Source of the DNA: Paragordius varius
Lineage: Eukaryota > Nematomorpha
Direction: 5' to 3'
DNA length: 64,000 bases
Assembly (NCBI GenBank): GCA_964247055.1
Contig: OZ176053.1
Span: 6,014,001-6,078,000 of the forward strand
Shown: positions 39,777-54,000 of the stretch, piece by piece
Numbering within the stretch: position 1 is the first letter of the stretch
How the letters are laid out: each line of letters begins with the position of its first letter
The notes under the pieces: generated by a model
Seen by the model: only the letters and a program-made list of their open reading frames with translations
The model's database searches: none
Told to the model about the DNA's origin: nothing
Program-made: the position numbers and the translations under genes

Positions 39777-42700
39777 ATGGATTTTTGGTTATCTGAAGCG
39801 CATGTTTATCATGGATCGACTTTAACCTTTGGCGAAAAAAATGATAAATTGTGTTTATTATGTTTAATTGATATGGTCAAGGATAATAAAGTAAATTTTT
39901 AACTAAATGTAAAGTTATCTTACCTTAAAAATCTTTATGCTAGTCAGAGATTAGTAAATATGATTGGGGACCCTACCGGAGAAAAAATGGTAAAACATTT
40001 ATGTACCGAAAATCCGAAAAACACCGCAATAATAATTATAAAATATATTGGTAAACATCAAATAATTTTTACTTAGATCTGATAAGCGAAAGAAAAGAAT
40101 TTAATGAAAACCTTTTTTCAAGTAATAATATTTTAAATAAAAAAGTTATAATAAAATTTACCAAGGAAACTAATTCCACCACATTCACCTTGGACATTTT
40201 AAATGAACTATTTGAAAGAGTAGAAAATATTTTAATATCAAGTTTATGAGCAGAAAAAATCAACATTACCTTAAACTAATTGAGTTTATGTTGGAAGAAT
40301 TTAATTTTTTGATACCGAATATTATAAATAGAAATGGTATGTATAACAACAATTTTTAGATGCAATCACTGAATTTTTAGAATTATTGGATAACCCAGCA
40401 TATCGTGCCTCAATAATACAAATATTTTGTAGGTGCATATTATTTCTCAACCAAAATTGTATAAAACCAATTTTTTCTTTTACTAAAATTATTTACGAAA
40501 AGGTTATTTATATAGTTTAATTTATCAGGTTCTTAAATTACTCGTTAGTAATCAAGATTGCGTATTAAGTCCTAAGTTTATAGTGTTATTAGAACATTTA
40601 TTAGATATTAAATGTGATGAATTCCAATCCTTTTTAACAAATAATATTTCTTGCAAAAACGGGTTTTGCCTAGTCATGAAAAAGTTATTATTAACTAAGG
40701 GTCAAACTTTAAGGTATAATTTGTAATCTAGAATAAAGTCTATTATTAAATTTGATTCGGCTATGCATTGAGGATTCCAACGAAAAATGTTTAAGATGTC
40801 AATCTTTTTTGGATTTTGATTTCGCAGAATTACTCACAGAAACGCTTGTGATAGACAACTCAAGCATAAATGCATCAATACTTTATATTTTGATGACTTT
40901 TTCGGATCACCCAGATTTTTATAACAAATGCCACAGCTTATATTGCTTCGAATATTTACTGAATCAATGTTGTTATCAAATTAATTCGGAAAATAAAAAT
41001 CTTACATTGCAATTTATGTCCCTTTTAATACGAATCCTTAAAAATCAACCAAACGGGAGTTTGTTGACAGAAACGGTTCTTAATAAATTCATAAATATAT
41101 TAATAAAAATTCAAAATAGTGAAGAAATGAGACACATTTTGATTGAGAGCATGGAATATTTGTGTCATACGAATCTTGAAAACAGTAAAAAGAAATTCTC
41201 AAATCTTTATGTTGGTATCTTCAATATTTGTTATAATACCTACCAAACAATAAATATGAATGAGATGATAATACATGATATCAATCTTTTAACCCGAATT
41301 TTCGACATATTTTTTGGATTGTTAAACCAATTACATAATGATATAGAAAATACAAATGATTCAAAAACAATTTTAAATTCCATTCACCAAAAAATATTGG
41401 AGATAGGAATCAAATTAATAAATTTATTAACATGTGAAAATCTCAGCCCCGATCTTTTAACTGCAATAATTAAAGTAGAGAATAATGTGCTCGAAAATAT
41501 CGATACAAATATGATATTATCACTTGATTTGATACAATGGTACAATACAGTCTATAAAATTAAAGATTTCTGCAATTTAAGTACATTGATGCAGTTTATG
41601 CAAACCCTCTGCTTTATGTGTAGCAAGTGTAATGATAAAAAATTAAATAATATAAATGGTGGTAATAATAATAATGTCTTTGGAAATAATATGGAAATTA
41701 ATGACTTTTTCTTTGAAAATATGATTGTGCTGAATTCGATACCTAAAATTAATCATTATTTAACAAACAGTGCCAATGGTAATATGGAAGAAATTCCGGC
41801 CATAATCCAGGCCATAAGATTTTTTTTCTTGTTTCATTGGGAGGTGGATTGGGGAATTAATGATAATGAGACGTTAAATCATTCCATAGTTTTTGTAACA
41901 AATGCCACCATACTATTTACAAAGTATATTCAAATTTGTGATCCCATTGTAATCAAGTGTCTCTTCTTTTCCATTAAAGTAGCTGTTATAAATATCAATT
42001 TTATAGAATTTTCAAACTTTGATGGACACAAAAGAAGAAGGATTCAATTTGGCTATCCAGTTTTCTTTGTTATTGAATAAATTTAAACAAGTCAATCCAT
42101 TAATCATGGAATACATTTTGGATTGGCCGAAATTGAGTTTTATTACATGGTGGGCGGAATACCTGTTTGTTTCGAAAATACGGTTGCAGCTACCAGATAT
42201 GAATACAATTTTTTATGAAACCATCCTTACTTTCCCATTAAATGAGGTAAATTAATATTTTATTATTTTATTTTTAGGAAATACTTAAAGTACTTTCCAT
42301 AGACACAGAATCTTTTTTTGATTACAGTTGTCATTGTTTAAATAAAAATGTACATGTGGATCGGTTAACGGAATTGATACCGCAATTATTAATCCATTAT
42401 TTTTGTACTCATGACGAAAATAACAAGGAGATTAATGAATGTGCTGGAAAGATATTAATAAATATCCATAAAAACATTTTAGATTTGGGGATGAAAACGA
42501 ACGTTCAAAACACATATAGAATTTTATTGAAATGGCTAATAATTATATTGGAACAATTGGGAACAATGAAACTCAAAGTACCGCTACAAATCGGGTATAA
42601 ATTAATAAAACAAGGTAGTATTTAATAGTAACACTTTAAGTTTTAAAACTGTTTGAGGAATGTGAAGAATCTTTATCAATTATATGCCTGGAGATATTAG

Positions 42701-43468
42701 TCCTATTGATGCCCTTCGATTCTCAATCCACTAAGAGTGGTGATAGCGACCAAAAACATTTTTGTGACGTTATATATAAACTTTTTGTTAAAAGCGCCAA
42801 GATATGGAATAAATATATTAAAGTTTGGATGGAGTTTCCCTATGATCCTTCAGTTGTTAAAATGGCAAATTCGCTTTTACACAATTGTCATAATAATAAA
42901 TTGTTGGATGCGAAACATGAAACAGTAAAAATAATCATTTAATTTTAGCCATTAAATATTGATATGCAAAAAATAAGTTTAGGATTGCAATATGAAAATT
43001 ATGATTGTCGAATTGAGTTATTAAAATTGCTCCTTATATTGCATGAAACAAGTAATACACAATGGATTACGGTAAGTTACGAAAATTCGGCATTAAACAA
43101 AAAATTTTGGTTTTCTAAAGTCTCTAAACCAGTGTTTTTCCAAATTATTTCTCACACTATTCAGGTACATGGATATAAATGATATATTTTATGTTTTTTA
43201 GGAGGACCCTCTTGATGTTTTAGCGTTTTATCTCCTGTCTAAAATAGTTTTATGCGCTAAAATTGAACAAAACGATAAATGGCTTCAAGATATGTTTCAA
43301 GATCCTTGGTTTGATTTTATTTGCCACATCTATTTCGAAGGTCCCAAGCGACTCATTATTGTTAATCGTCGCGAGTACCCATCGCCTCTGTCTTACGAAA
43401 GTATTAAAGATGTTTTTGATGCCATGGAGGATTTATGGAAAACCGAACGAATCGACATTACAATTTAG
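39777..43468 (+). CDS. Unrecognised 1,132-residue alpha-helical protein, 12 exons with 11 mini-introns
   Basis: I do not recognise this protein. It starts MDFWLSEAHVYHGSTLTFGE and ends WKTERIDITI. It is rich in Leu, Ile, Asn and Cys with repeated amphipathic helices and no membrane segment, signal or catalytic motif, which suggests a HEAT/ARM-like helical scaffold. Introns (length): 39891 (24), 40051 (26), 40220 (23), 40337 (23), 40503 (26), 40714 (25), 41979 (28), 42247 (31), 42615 (26), 42925 (24), 43165 (37). With these removed one frame runs the full length; without them every junction meets a stop or frame change. An Asn-rich loop (NINGGNNNNVFGNN) sits near the middle. The TA microsatellite lies just upstream; a LINE follows 0.5 kb downstream. 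Confidence 0.85.
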
Positions 43469-44030
43469 TTTTATGTCTAGCACCTTTAGAGATTCAGCTC
43501 TGTTTAAATAACAAAAGTGTTGATTTAATTTTAAAACGCAAATAAGCACCTCATAATATAAAAATTTGCAGCGATTTAATTATTTTATAATATATATTAT
43601 ATGTTTATTGTCATATATGCAGAGCTTGTTTCCAAGATTAGCACAATTTTAGCTTTCAATCGCTTAAATACGATTTTAAAATAGTTAGGCTAAATTGTAT
43701 GGCTAAAATAAAAAATTGCAAGTAAACTATTCCTTTGATTAAATTAAGATGAAAATCTTTAGCGATATTGAATAAGAAAAATATTTCACGATCTTTGATT
43801 TTCTATATTGTTTCCACCAATACAAAGCACCATAAAATACACTTCCACAAAACTTAAATATAATTTGAATTTTAAAACAAATTATTGTATTTAAAAATAT
43901 TTTCCAAAATTATAATCCAGCACATTAATAAATGTTTTCGCGTAATCTCGGCACTTTTGCGTTTATTTTATATAACAGCTCGCTTTAAATGGGTACAAAA
44001 TTACTTTAATCGATATGATTATGTCAAGCT
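43469..44030. other. No gene seen
   Basis: AT-rich spacer between the helical-protein gene and the LINE. Confidence 0.5.
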
Positions 44031-44039
44031 ATTCTTAAA

Positions 44040-46335
44040 ACACTTTTACGAATATTAGAACAATCCCGAACTGCAGTTGCAACACAAGTTGGTAATCGCA
44101 GATCCTAAAATTACCCTATCACATCAACCAGTTAACACAGTATTAAAACTACGTTACAACAAACTAAAACATCCATCTACCGTGAAAGCCTATAAAAAGC
44201 TGGTATCAAATAAAGTTTCTAATTCGTCTAATAACTGGAGCACCTTTAGACAATTATGTGTTGATTCATTGGAAAAGGTGGCAGGACGCTGTAAAAAGGT
44301 AAATAACATCAAGTTTAAATGGTGGTGGGACGTTGCTATTAAGGATTGTATTAGATTGAAAAAGTTAGCTTTTAAGAAATAAAAAGCCGAAAAAACAGTT
44401 GAATCCAAATTAGAATATTCCATCGAAAAGAAAAAATGTCGGAAAACAATAAGGGAAATGATAAGCAAAAAGGGTCATGAAGAGGGCTTGAAAATGGATA
44501 CCCAGGTTAAATCACAATCCATATACAAATCAATAAAAGATTCATCTTCTATTCTATCAAAACAAGCAATCAAGCTACCCGATAACTCTATCAGCTATGA
44601 TCCTATCATAATAAAACAAACATGGAAGAACCATTTCTACAAAATATTCAACAGTAATGATAGTAATGATTATATACCATGTTCTACCCCTGTATTAAGT
44701 TGTGCTGAACAGTTTACGGAAATATATATGGAAAAAGGAATTCGTTACATGAAAAGGAATAAAGCCTCCGGTCCCTCTGAATTTACGGTAGAAATGATCA
44801 GCGCCTTGGATTAACTAAGCACACCGATACTGTGTAATATATTTAATAGTATAAACGATAATATAACTCCAAACGAAGAAACAATTGCTTAATAATAGCC
44901 CTATATTAGGGCAAAGGGGACAGACTCAGCCCTGACTCCTATCGCCCAATAAAATTACTCGAACATGGTATGAAACTATTTGAACATATTCTATTAAATA
45001 AGCTAAAAGATAGGATATATATAAATGAAATGCGGTGTGGTTTCTTGCCCAACAAAGAAACCACAGATGCCATCTTCATACTAAGACAACTTCAATAAGC
45101 ACACCTTCGAAATAGCCCCTTTTATGCCTTCATCGACCTTGAAAAGGCATTTGATTCCGTACCCCGAACTCTACATGGGCCCTACGAAACAATGGCATTG
45201 ACGAATGGATAGTTAAATCAATAATGGCATTATATACCGAGTGCAAAGCTCAGTGGCGACAAGCGTAGGGTACTCCGACTCTCTCTAAATTAACTCCGGG
45301 CTGCAACAAGACTCGCTCTTCCCGTTCTTGTTCATTACTATTATAAATGAAATCACTAAACCCTTAGACCAGGGCTCACCATACAACATCTTTTATGTCG
45401 ACGACTTGGTATTAATGGCAAACAGTGAAGTGCAATTAAACACAAATCTCACGAAATGGAAAGAACGGCTAGAGATGTTTGGACTTAAGGTTAATGTATC
45501 AAAAACAAAATGAACGATAAACATCAATACAATCCAATTTAATGGCCCTGCTCAATATGTAATAAAGAAATAAAAACCAACACAATCCAATGTCTCAAAT
45601 GTAAAAAATGGGTCCACAAGATATGCTCTCAGTTGAAATCGCTAAAATTACATCACGATTTTATATGCAGCAATTGCGCCACGCCCAACCCAACTAAGCT
45701 TCCACAAAGTGTACGTAATGAAGAGCCTTTTGATACAGTACAAAGTTTCACATATTTGGGTGACATTATAAGCGCTGGTGGGGGCCTTGAACCAGCCATA
45801 AATAACCGTATAAAAAACGCCTGGTTAAAATACCACCAATCAAAAGTATTATAAACAATAAATACATCTCATTCAAATCCAAATCGACTATGTACACCAC
45901 CACCATACGACCCGTTCTAATTTACGCAACCGAAGCTATGGCTTTAACCAAATAAATTCACTAAAGTTACAACAAGCGGAAAGGAGAATTCTAAAAACTA
46001 TACTTTATGCAACAAACCCAAACCTCTATAACTACAATAATAAACCCATATACTGTCCTACAAATGACTCCGCTTCTCGACTGTTTGCGCACAAATCTTC
46101 TGAGATTCGCAGGACATGTTCACCGACGCCCACATGAAAGTTAACTATATCGTATGGTCAATTTTTCTACAAGTTTGCGAAATCGTAAAGGACGTACATT
46201 ACAAAGTTGGCTTTCTATGGTGGAAAACGATCTGTATTTTAAACCTCAAAATTGAAGGTGCGCAGGACCGATGCTTATGGCGTAAATCTATCCGAAGGGT
46301 TACCTCCTTGTTGGGAGAAAAAAACCCTTAAAGGT
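44040..46335 (+). mobile_element. LINE with reverse transcriptase and PHD-like zinc finger, broken
   Basis: The linker region has the WWWDVAIKDCIRLKKLAFKK motif (about 44322-44381), as in the endonuclease-RT linker of this LINE type. RT blocks: YMKRNKASGPSEFTVEMI (about 44747-44800), FIDLEKAFDSVPR (about 45131-45168) and IFYVDDLVLMANS (about 45388-45425, catalytic YVDD). Downstream a Cys-rich finger reads CSICNKEIKTNTIQCLKCKK then WVHKICS and FICSNC (about 45550-45680), followed by FTYLGDIISAGGG. Several stops and frame changes break it; the endonuclease is largely missing, so it is 5' truncated. The same architecture appears in the HPRT intron. Confidence 0.85.
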
Positions 46336-46665
46336 TGATAAAGGTTGAACCATTAAAAAATATGCTTTGCTTTTTAAAAACATTTTTCAAAATATATTTT
46401 AAAATATATTCAAATGTGCACTAATTTTGCCAGTTTTTAGCATTAACTACAAAAGTAAAGATGACCTTTATTACTAACTCCTTAGTCTCGAGACGAAAAC
46501 ATGATGATCTTTATATAATCAGATTGTATATGTTTGATCAGGATTATATATGAATTATTTAGTATTCCATTCAAATATGTTTTGAATTGCATAGGAATTC
46601 ATAATATTATGGTTTATCTTGTTATAATATTTTATAAAATATGATAATATACAGTGCATCCGAAA
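46336..46665. other. No gene seen
   Basis: AT-rich spacer between the LINE and the foldback element. Confidence 0.5.
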
Positions 46666-46669
46666 TCGT

Positions 46670-47830
46670 GGGGTATAAAAAATATAACCTGATGAAATAT
46701 ATATATATTCGGAGAGTAAAATATATCAGGATTATTGTTTTTGGTTTTGCTTACGAGGGATACAATAAAGTTATTTACATTTTTGGGGCATCCAAGTCAT
46801 GAAATGAATGCGCACATTAAAAATATTTCTTTTTGGTGAAAGCTAAATGTTCATTTTAAAAAATATCACTAAAATATATAATAAAATCCATATAAAAAGC
46901 AATACAATATTTTAAAAATAATTAAATTTTTGGAGATGGGTTTCGAAAGTCCCAAATTTTTTCGCTCTTCTGAGATGGGCTTGTTCTTTTAAAATAAACA
47001 CAAAAATGCAGGGTTCCCGCGATAAAATTATTAAAAATATGCTAAATTTTGACATATAAATAAATATTTTTTTATAAATGCATACATTTTACAAAAACTT
47101 TATTTTAGCACCTTTAGGCTTGATGGAAACGGTATAAAAACGCTTTTAGATATTTTAAATACAGTTTTTTCTATATAATTTTTGATGCTGAACATTTCTT
47201 TCGCTTCAGAATTTTAATTTAAAGTTACTTTTTGTTTCAAATTTTGTGATTTTGATAAATAAAGACAATTTATCGACATTAAGGACGAACAAATATTTAT
47301 ATTTAATCAAAATTCAGAGGTGATAGAAATATTCAGCATCATCGATGTAGAAACATATATTTCTAAGCATTTTTATACCGTTTCTATCATGTCTAAAGAT
47401 GAAGTACGCTTTAACTAATGCTAAAGTTTAAATTTTTGTAAAAGATATACATTTATTTAAAAAAACTTTATGTCAAAATTTAACATATATTTAATATTTT
47501 TATAGCGCGTTTCCGGCATTTTTCCCTTAATTTTAAAAATACTAGCCCATTTTAGTAGAGCAAACTGTGACACTTTTTAAAACCCACAACTAAAAATAAT
47601 AATATTGTTTTGCCTTTCATAGGTAGTTTATGATATATTTTAGTAATATTTTTTGGACTGAAGCATTTAACATTCACCAAAAAATATTTATTTAGAAAAT
47701 GTGCGCAAATTTTGCCTTTCCGATACGGAGCACCTACCATAAAAGTATAAATAACTTTATATCACTCGTAAGGCCAAAAAGACCATGATAATGATACATT
47801 TTCCTAACAGAATATAAATATTTTATCGGC
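46670..47830. mobile_element. Foldback (palindromic) element, family B, about 1.15 kb
   Basis: Two long arms in inverted orientation almost meet. TATAAAGTTATTTA-type text near 46765 pairs with the stretch at about 47748-47760. AATGCGCACAT (46807) pairs with ATGTGCGCAAATTTT (47700). AACGGTATAAAAACGC (47128) pairs with ATTTTTATACCGTTTC (47371). The axis is near 47250. No protein is encoded. A second copy lies at 58136-59260 and arm fragments at 2.7-3.8 kb. Confidence 0.82.
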
Positions 47831-48083
47831 TTATTTCTGTTGTAGACTTTGCCTAGATATATTTTTGAAATACAAACCGTAATTTAAAATTATTTTCGCT
47901 AAACTAAAATTCGATTTATGGACAGTTATGATAAAAATGTTATAAGTGATTGGGCTTTACGTTTTCGATTGCTTTATATTTTTGATTATTTATAAACAAT
48001 ATGATAAATGTGGTATCATAAAACGAGATGATCGATATGTTTTCATATGGCCCCTAATTTTGATAACTTTTTAGGCCATATAA

Positions 48084-51000
48084 ATGACCGCATTGAATAG
48101 ACTTAAAGCGACAGGTCCCCTTTCAAAAAATGAAGAAAAAATTCCGGGATCATATAAAATTGAAAAAACTATAGGAAAAGGAAACTATGCCGTAGTAAAA
48201 CTCGCTAGTCACATATTTACTGGCCAAAAGGTGGCTATCAAGGTGATTGACAAAACTAAACTTGACCTTATGAACAAAATTCAATTGTTTCAAGAAGTTA
48301 ATTGTATGAAACTTGTCAGACATCCTAATGTAGTTAAGCTATATGAAGTCATTGATACCCCGACAAAATTGTATTTAATCCTTGAACTTGGTGAGGGTGG
48401 GGATTTATATGATTATATCCTTAAACACGATCGCGGTATTGAAGAGAATAAAGCCAAAGTTTATTTCCGGCAAATCTTAAACGCTATAATATATTGCCAC
48501 AAAATGCACGTCGTTCATAGAGATTTGAAGCCAGAAAATGTCATATTTTTTGATAATTACGCCAATGTCAAACTTACCGATTTTGGATTTAGCAACAAAT
48601 TTAAGCCTGGTCAAAAATTGGAAACATCTTGCGGCTCCCTAGCATATTCAGCTCCGGAAATTTTATTAGGCGATCAATATGACGCCCAAGCTATCGGTAT
48701 TTTTTTCAGTTTATATGTTATGATGATACTTGTTAAAAATGTCTTAACACAGACTAATATTAATTCTTCAATTTTACATTAATATTAAACCATTTTTTGG
48801 ATATTTAATGTAAAACAAAAAAGTTCTAAGTAAATAACACAATCACAGTAAGACTTTGGACAAACAATTTTGTATATATCGACCTTAAAATCAATATTTT
48901 TTAACGAATTAAGTTAACGAACATAACGCTTCATACATCAAATTAAATTTTAAAAAATATATACATGTTTATATATCGTAACATTTTAGAATTTTATAGA
49001 TTCAATTATCGATTTTAATGACATTTTTATAGTAATAGTGTGCATTATTTTGCACACTTAATTACTTAGTGTAAAGATATCGTCTTATCAATAATTATAT
49101 ATTTATATTTTTTGTTATTAATTACTTTTGATTTTATGCTAGCAAGGATTGAAAAATTAAGAGGAATTTTTTTGAACGATACAAACTTAAATTAACAATT
49201 AATCCCATCAAATTATATTTTTGTGCATAATATCACATTCAAACAAATTATTGAATATTATTTTTAAAGTAATTTTCATAGCAACTCTTATAACATCAGT
49301 TTAAACGCTTGGCAACATTTATTTTCATATGCCTAAAATAATATAAACGGAATGACTTTTCGTGACCGCATCTTTTATCATTCTTTAAACATAAGTTATT
49401 CATATGATATAAAATTTTAAAATTTATAGAAAATACAATTTTGTGTAGTTTGAAATTTACCTCCGATTTTTTACCATTAATTGTTATATTGGACTATAAA
49501 AGGTAATTTATATGGTTTATTAATGTTATGATTAAGATATGACATATTTTTTATAGTATATATTATCCGTTGACCGTGAACTGCATCAACAAGCGGTCAA
49601 AAATTTATTTTTTCCACCAAAAAATAATTTTGATTGTCACATAAATGCTCAGAGTTAATATTAATTTCTTTGTACTTATATACAATATAAAATTGTTTAT
49701 ATTCATAGATACAATACAATATTAAAAATTATAATTTATGAATAAATTAAATTAACAACATCTTTAAAAGAATATGTATTCATAATATTTTATTTCATTA
49801 TTTATGATTCAAATAGATATTTGGAGCTTAGGGGTTCTTCTTTACATGTTGGTGGTTGGAAAATGCCCGTTTCTAGAAAATAATGATAATGAAACAATCA
49901 CAATGATAATTGATTGCAAGTATACTATGCCGGAAAATCTTTCACCTGAATGCAAAGAGTACAATTTTTGAAACATAATTTTGTATAAAAAAATGTAAAA
50001 ATGTAAATTTACATTATACAACTTAAAATACTTTGGTCTAAAACAACATTCATTAGTATCTTAACCATTACATGTTTTTTTTGTAATATTTACTTAGAAA
50101 TTATATATTGCATAATAAATTTCCAAGATGCGTTTTAATCATTTTCGGTCGATTATTAATCTAGTCATATTGGAGCCGCCATATATACAGTCATGTATCC
50201 TTTATTTTATCAAAAATTTATTTTTTTTCGTTAAATGGGTATAAATATTTGGTAAAGAATGGAAAAAGCAAGAGCTCAATGGTAATAACAATATCATATT
50301 CACCAAGAAAGTATATGAATTACCATAGAGCTTTTGTTTTTTCCATTTTTTACCAAATATTTATACCCATTTAACGAAAAAAACAAATTTTTGATAAAAT
50401 AAAGGCATGACTGTAAGTTTTTTAGTCTAAAATCATTTTCAACATCAATTAACCTTGAAGTATGTGGTTAATATTTTTTACATTTTATCTATGATCCATA
50501 GTTTGATTAGCAAAATGCTGGTCAAGGATCCAGCTAAAAGAGCTCATCTTGATGAAATTTTGCGACACCCTTGGTTAAGGTTAAACAATACGCAAGGCCT
50601 TAATACCGCTTCTGCTGATAAAAACCAAGTTGTTGATGGTAAGATTACATCTCTCCTCACCCCTTTGAATCCAAACACTGAATTTTATTCGACTGGATTT
50701 TCCCGATCTGATATAACGGAGGACGTTCACAAAGCCGTCATTAATAAAATGGTGAATGCACAGATTGCCACCGAGCATCAAATCAAACAGTAAGTAATTA
50801 TTGATTTTTGCATTAAAAGTTATATTTTTGGGTTTGTAGAATTTAAAACTTTCTTTGCCCATTACCGCCTATATTTAAATAAAGTCTCACATATTTAAAT
50901 TTTGTGAATACATTGTATAAATTATTTAATTTATTTGATTTTTTATTTAAAAATTATCCATCAAATCTGTTTTACCGCTCGAACAAACATTTGTATTTGC

Positions 51001-54000
51001 TATAGTGTTATAACAATATGTTCAATAAAAAATGTACCAATTATTATTTAACGAATTACGCATTTAGTGCCTACTTATATTATTATTAGTGATAAAGCTT
51101 TTTTTATCTTAATAAAATTACCAATTGTTTGATTTGGCTTTATGGATCAAAAAATTATTCATGACATATTTTATTTAAAATTTTTTTTAAAAACAAATTA
51201 ATGGTAATATATCGTAGATCCCTTCGACGAGATTGTTATAATCATGTAACGGCCACCTATTATTTATTGGCGGAAAAATTGTTAAAAAGTAAAAACTCCA
51301 ACAATAATAATGCTGCAAATTCCATAGCTAATAACAATCACATCGCCCCTATGAAAAACAATAGCAATCTGATTAATACAGAATTATTAAATCCAATCGT
51401 AAGCTCACAATTACCAAATAATAATCATATTCAAACCAGTATTCAATCAAATCTTATAGGTAACCCTACTGATACTATATCAAACGTTAATAATACTAAA
51501 AGCATTAATTTTACAAATGCTCAAACTGAGAATATCAACTCTTTGGCTAATGATAAAATTAATAATAATAATCATTTTACTGCCATAAATCCCCCGCCTG
51601 TTACCACCAAATATTTTTCTAGATTGGATTCTGGAGGACTCCTTGAACCAATAACCGAAAAGTAATCACAAAAATTAATTCTATCGCAATGTGTAAAAGA
51701 AAATATATTTCCGAAATTTATTTTGCACATTCATAATGTCTATTTTTTTATCTCTAATTCCAATAGTATTTATAACCAATTAGGTATTAAATCAAATTTA
51801 TAACAAGTGTAATATGATTTTTCTTGCAAATTTATATATAGTGCGACGGATGTTGGTACAACATTTTCCACTCTCCCAAGATCTAAAAGTAAGGTCAGTC
51901 TTGATGTAGTTGATGCTTTTTCAGCAAATTCAAATCAATCTACGAATTCGATTCTCACACCCCAGTCTGAAAATCCACATTTTAATAATGAATCTTATCT
52001 ACCTTATCCAAATAATAATGGTCTACCTAATAATTCCAACACTTTATCACCCATACAACAGTATGAAGGTGGTACTTTTGCAAAAAATTATTCATGTTCT
52101 TCCTTACCAGAACTTATATCATTCGCTAATGCAAATCATCAACCTCCCGACAATTTTTACCAACAAGTAAAATACTTATTTTATAATATACCATTTACAG
52201 TTCAAATTCACCCTAAAATAAATTATGTGTTTTCGAACTAACATAACGCATTATTAATATGAAATATATCTTTATGGCATAGTTTATTATTTTTTCAATA
52301 TTATTTTTTTAAAACAAATTTTGTTTTTCATAAATATATAATAATATAGGTAATTTTAAATCTAAACATATAATATTGAGGGTGAAGTTGAATTGTAAAT
52401 GGTATGACAAAAATAATTTAAATTTTTTGAAAATGAAATGTGAAACATTTATTTTTACATTTTATTAATAAATCACTGATTATATTTATCAAAAAATTTC
52501 AAAATGTAAATGTTGATTGATACACCTTAGTTTTACCATATACAAGTGATATATTCATTTATATACCAGTCATTTTTATCTCTACTCCCACCTGCGCTTG
52601 AATATTATTTGTAGACCTTAAATTTATTTGTTTTAATCATATAACGTATACATATATATACAAATTTTTATCACTGTGCACGCACAGAAGCATGGCATTA
52701 AACATGGCAATAACAGCACGATTGCTCTTCGTAGGACTATGTCGCCCCTTAAACTTGAAAGCGGAAGTTTACGATTACGTCAACCTCCGTTACTTTCCCT
52801 ACACAATAGGACGAATTATTCATCAGGGGCACTCTTGACAAACCCAGCCGGAGCACCAATGATAAATATCCCATCTCTTTCTGATTCAATGCGAATCCTA
52901 GGCTCTGATTCCTACAACGATGACACTGATGATTCGGCCTCCCTGCATAATGAATCGAATGACACCACAAACCATGCAACCAAAAATAGTAACCCAAATT
53001 TGGCTTTGTACAAGGCTTGTAATAACTCGACACTTTCGTTGGCTGAAACGAGGAATGCCACGTTTAGTCCAGCAGGGAGTGAGGATGGCTTACTTTCAAC
53101 CATGTTATCTGATAATAATGGTATGATTTTTATCCCATTTTTTTTAACATTTTAAAATTATTTAAGACCAACTGTTGTTTAAGAATTCCTATCCTCAATC
53201 TTGACCATTTTAACATATAAAATGGGATACTTAATTTATTACAATTTAGGAATTTGGATTTTTAATTAAGTTTTTCGAATAATGAGACAATTTTTTGTAA
53301 TAACAAACTAGGTCTACGGAGTTAACAACAAATTTAAATTTAAAATGCTGAGCTGATGTATATTATCTTAATAGCAGGTATTTTTACTTTTTCAACATTG
53401 AAATGCGATATTATGTTAATTCTCTTCAATATTCCAATCAATAATCAATATTAACGTTATTTACATGATTTAGATAACGGTCCGCATTTACAAATGTTTC
53501 AAAAGCATAATAGCGTGGATAACATAAATCACCTAACTAACGTTAATCACTTCTTTTATGGTAGTGGAGGATTTGGCAAACATCCTACACCCCAGCACAT
53601 GCAACATGTTAAAATGTTGGCAGAAGAAAAGTATAAATTGAATATAATTTATCACTCATATTTTTGAAATATATATATTGAACATTTTATTAACAATATG
53701 AAATCATTTTTAGATATCCATGTGCTTTAATAACACCAAAAACATTCAAGATCAAAGAATTTCATAATGATAACCGCAAAAAATTGTTAAAATCTTTGGA
53801 GGGTAATGACATATCCACAAATACTTCGAATTTGGAGCAATCTTTACCAAACGCTGTAAAGGAAAATAATACACAAGATATACCTCCCCTGAGTGTTTCA
53901 AATAAGTCACCAGATTGTAAAAACGATAATTTAATTGAACAAAACCCTAACTTATCTTCCCCCAACAAAACTAAAAATGTTGAAACTGAAAATAAAAATG

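Noticed and set aside
40714-40731. An 18-nt intron in the 1,132-residue gene
   Set aside because: Using the first AG breaks the reading frame; the next AG gives a 25-nt intron that keeps the frame.
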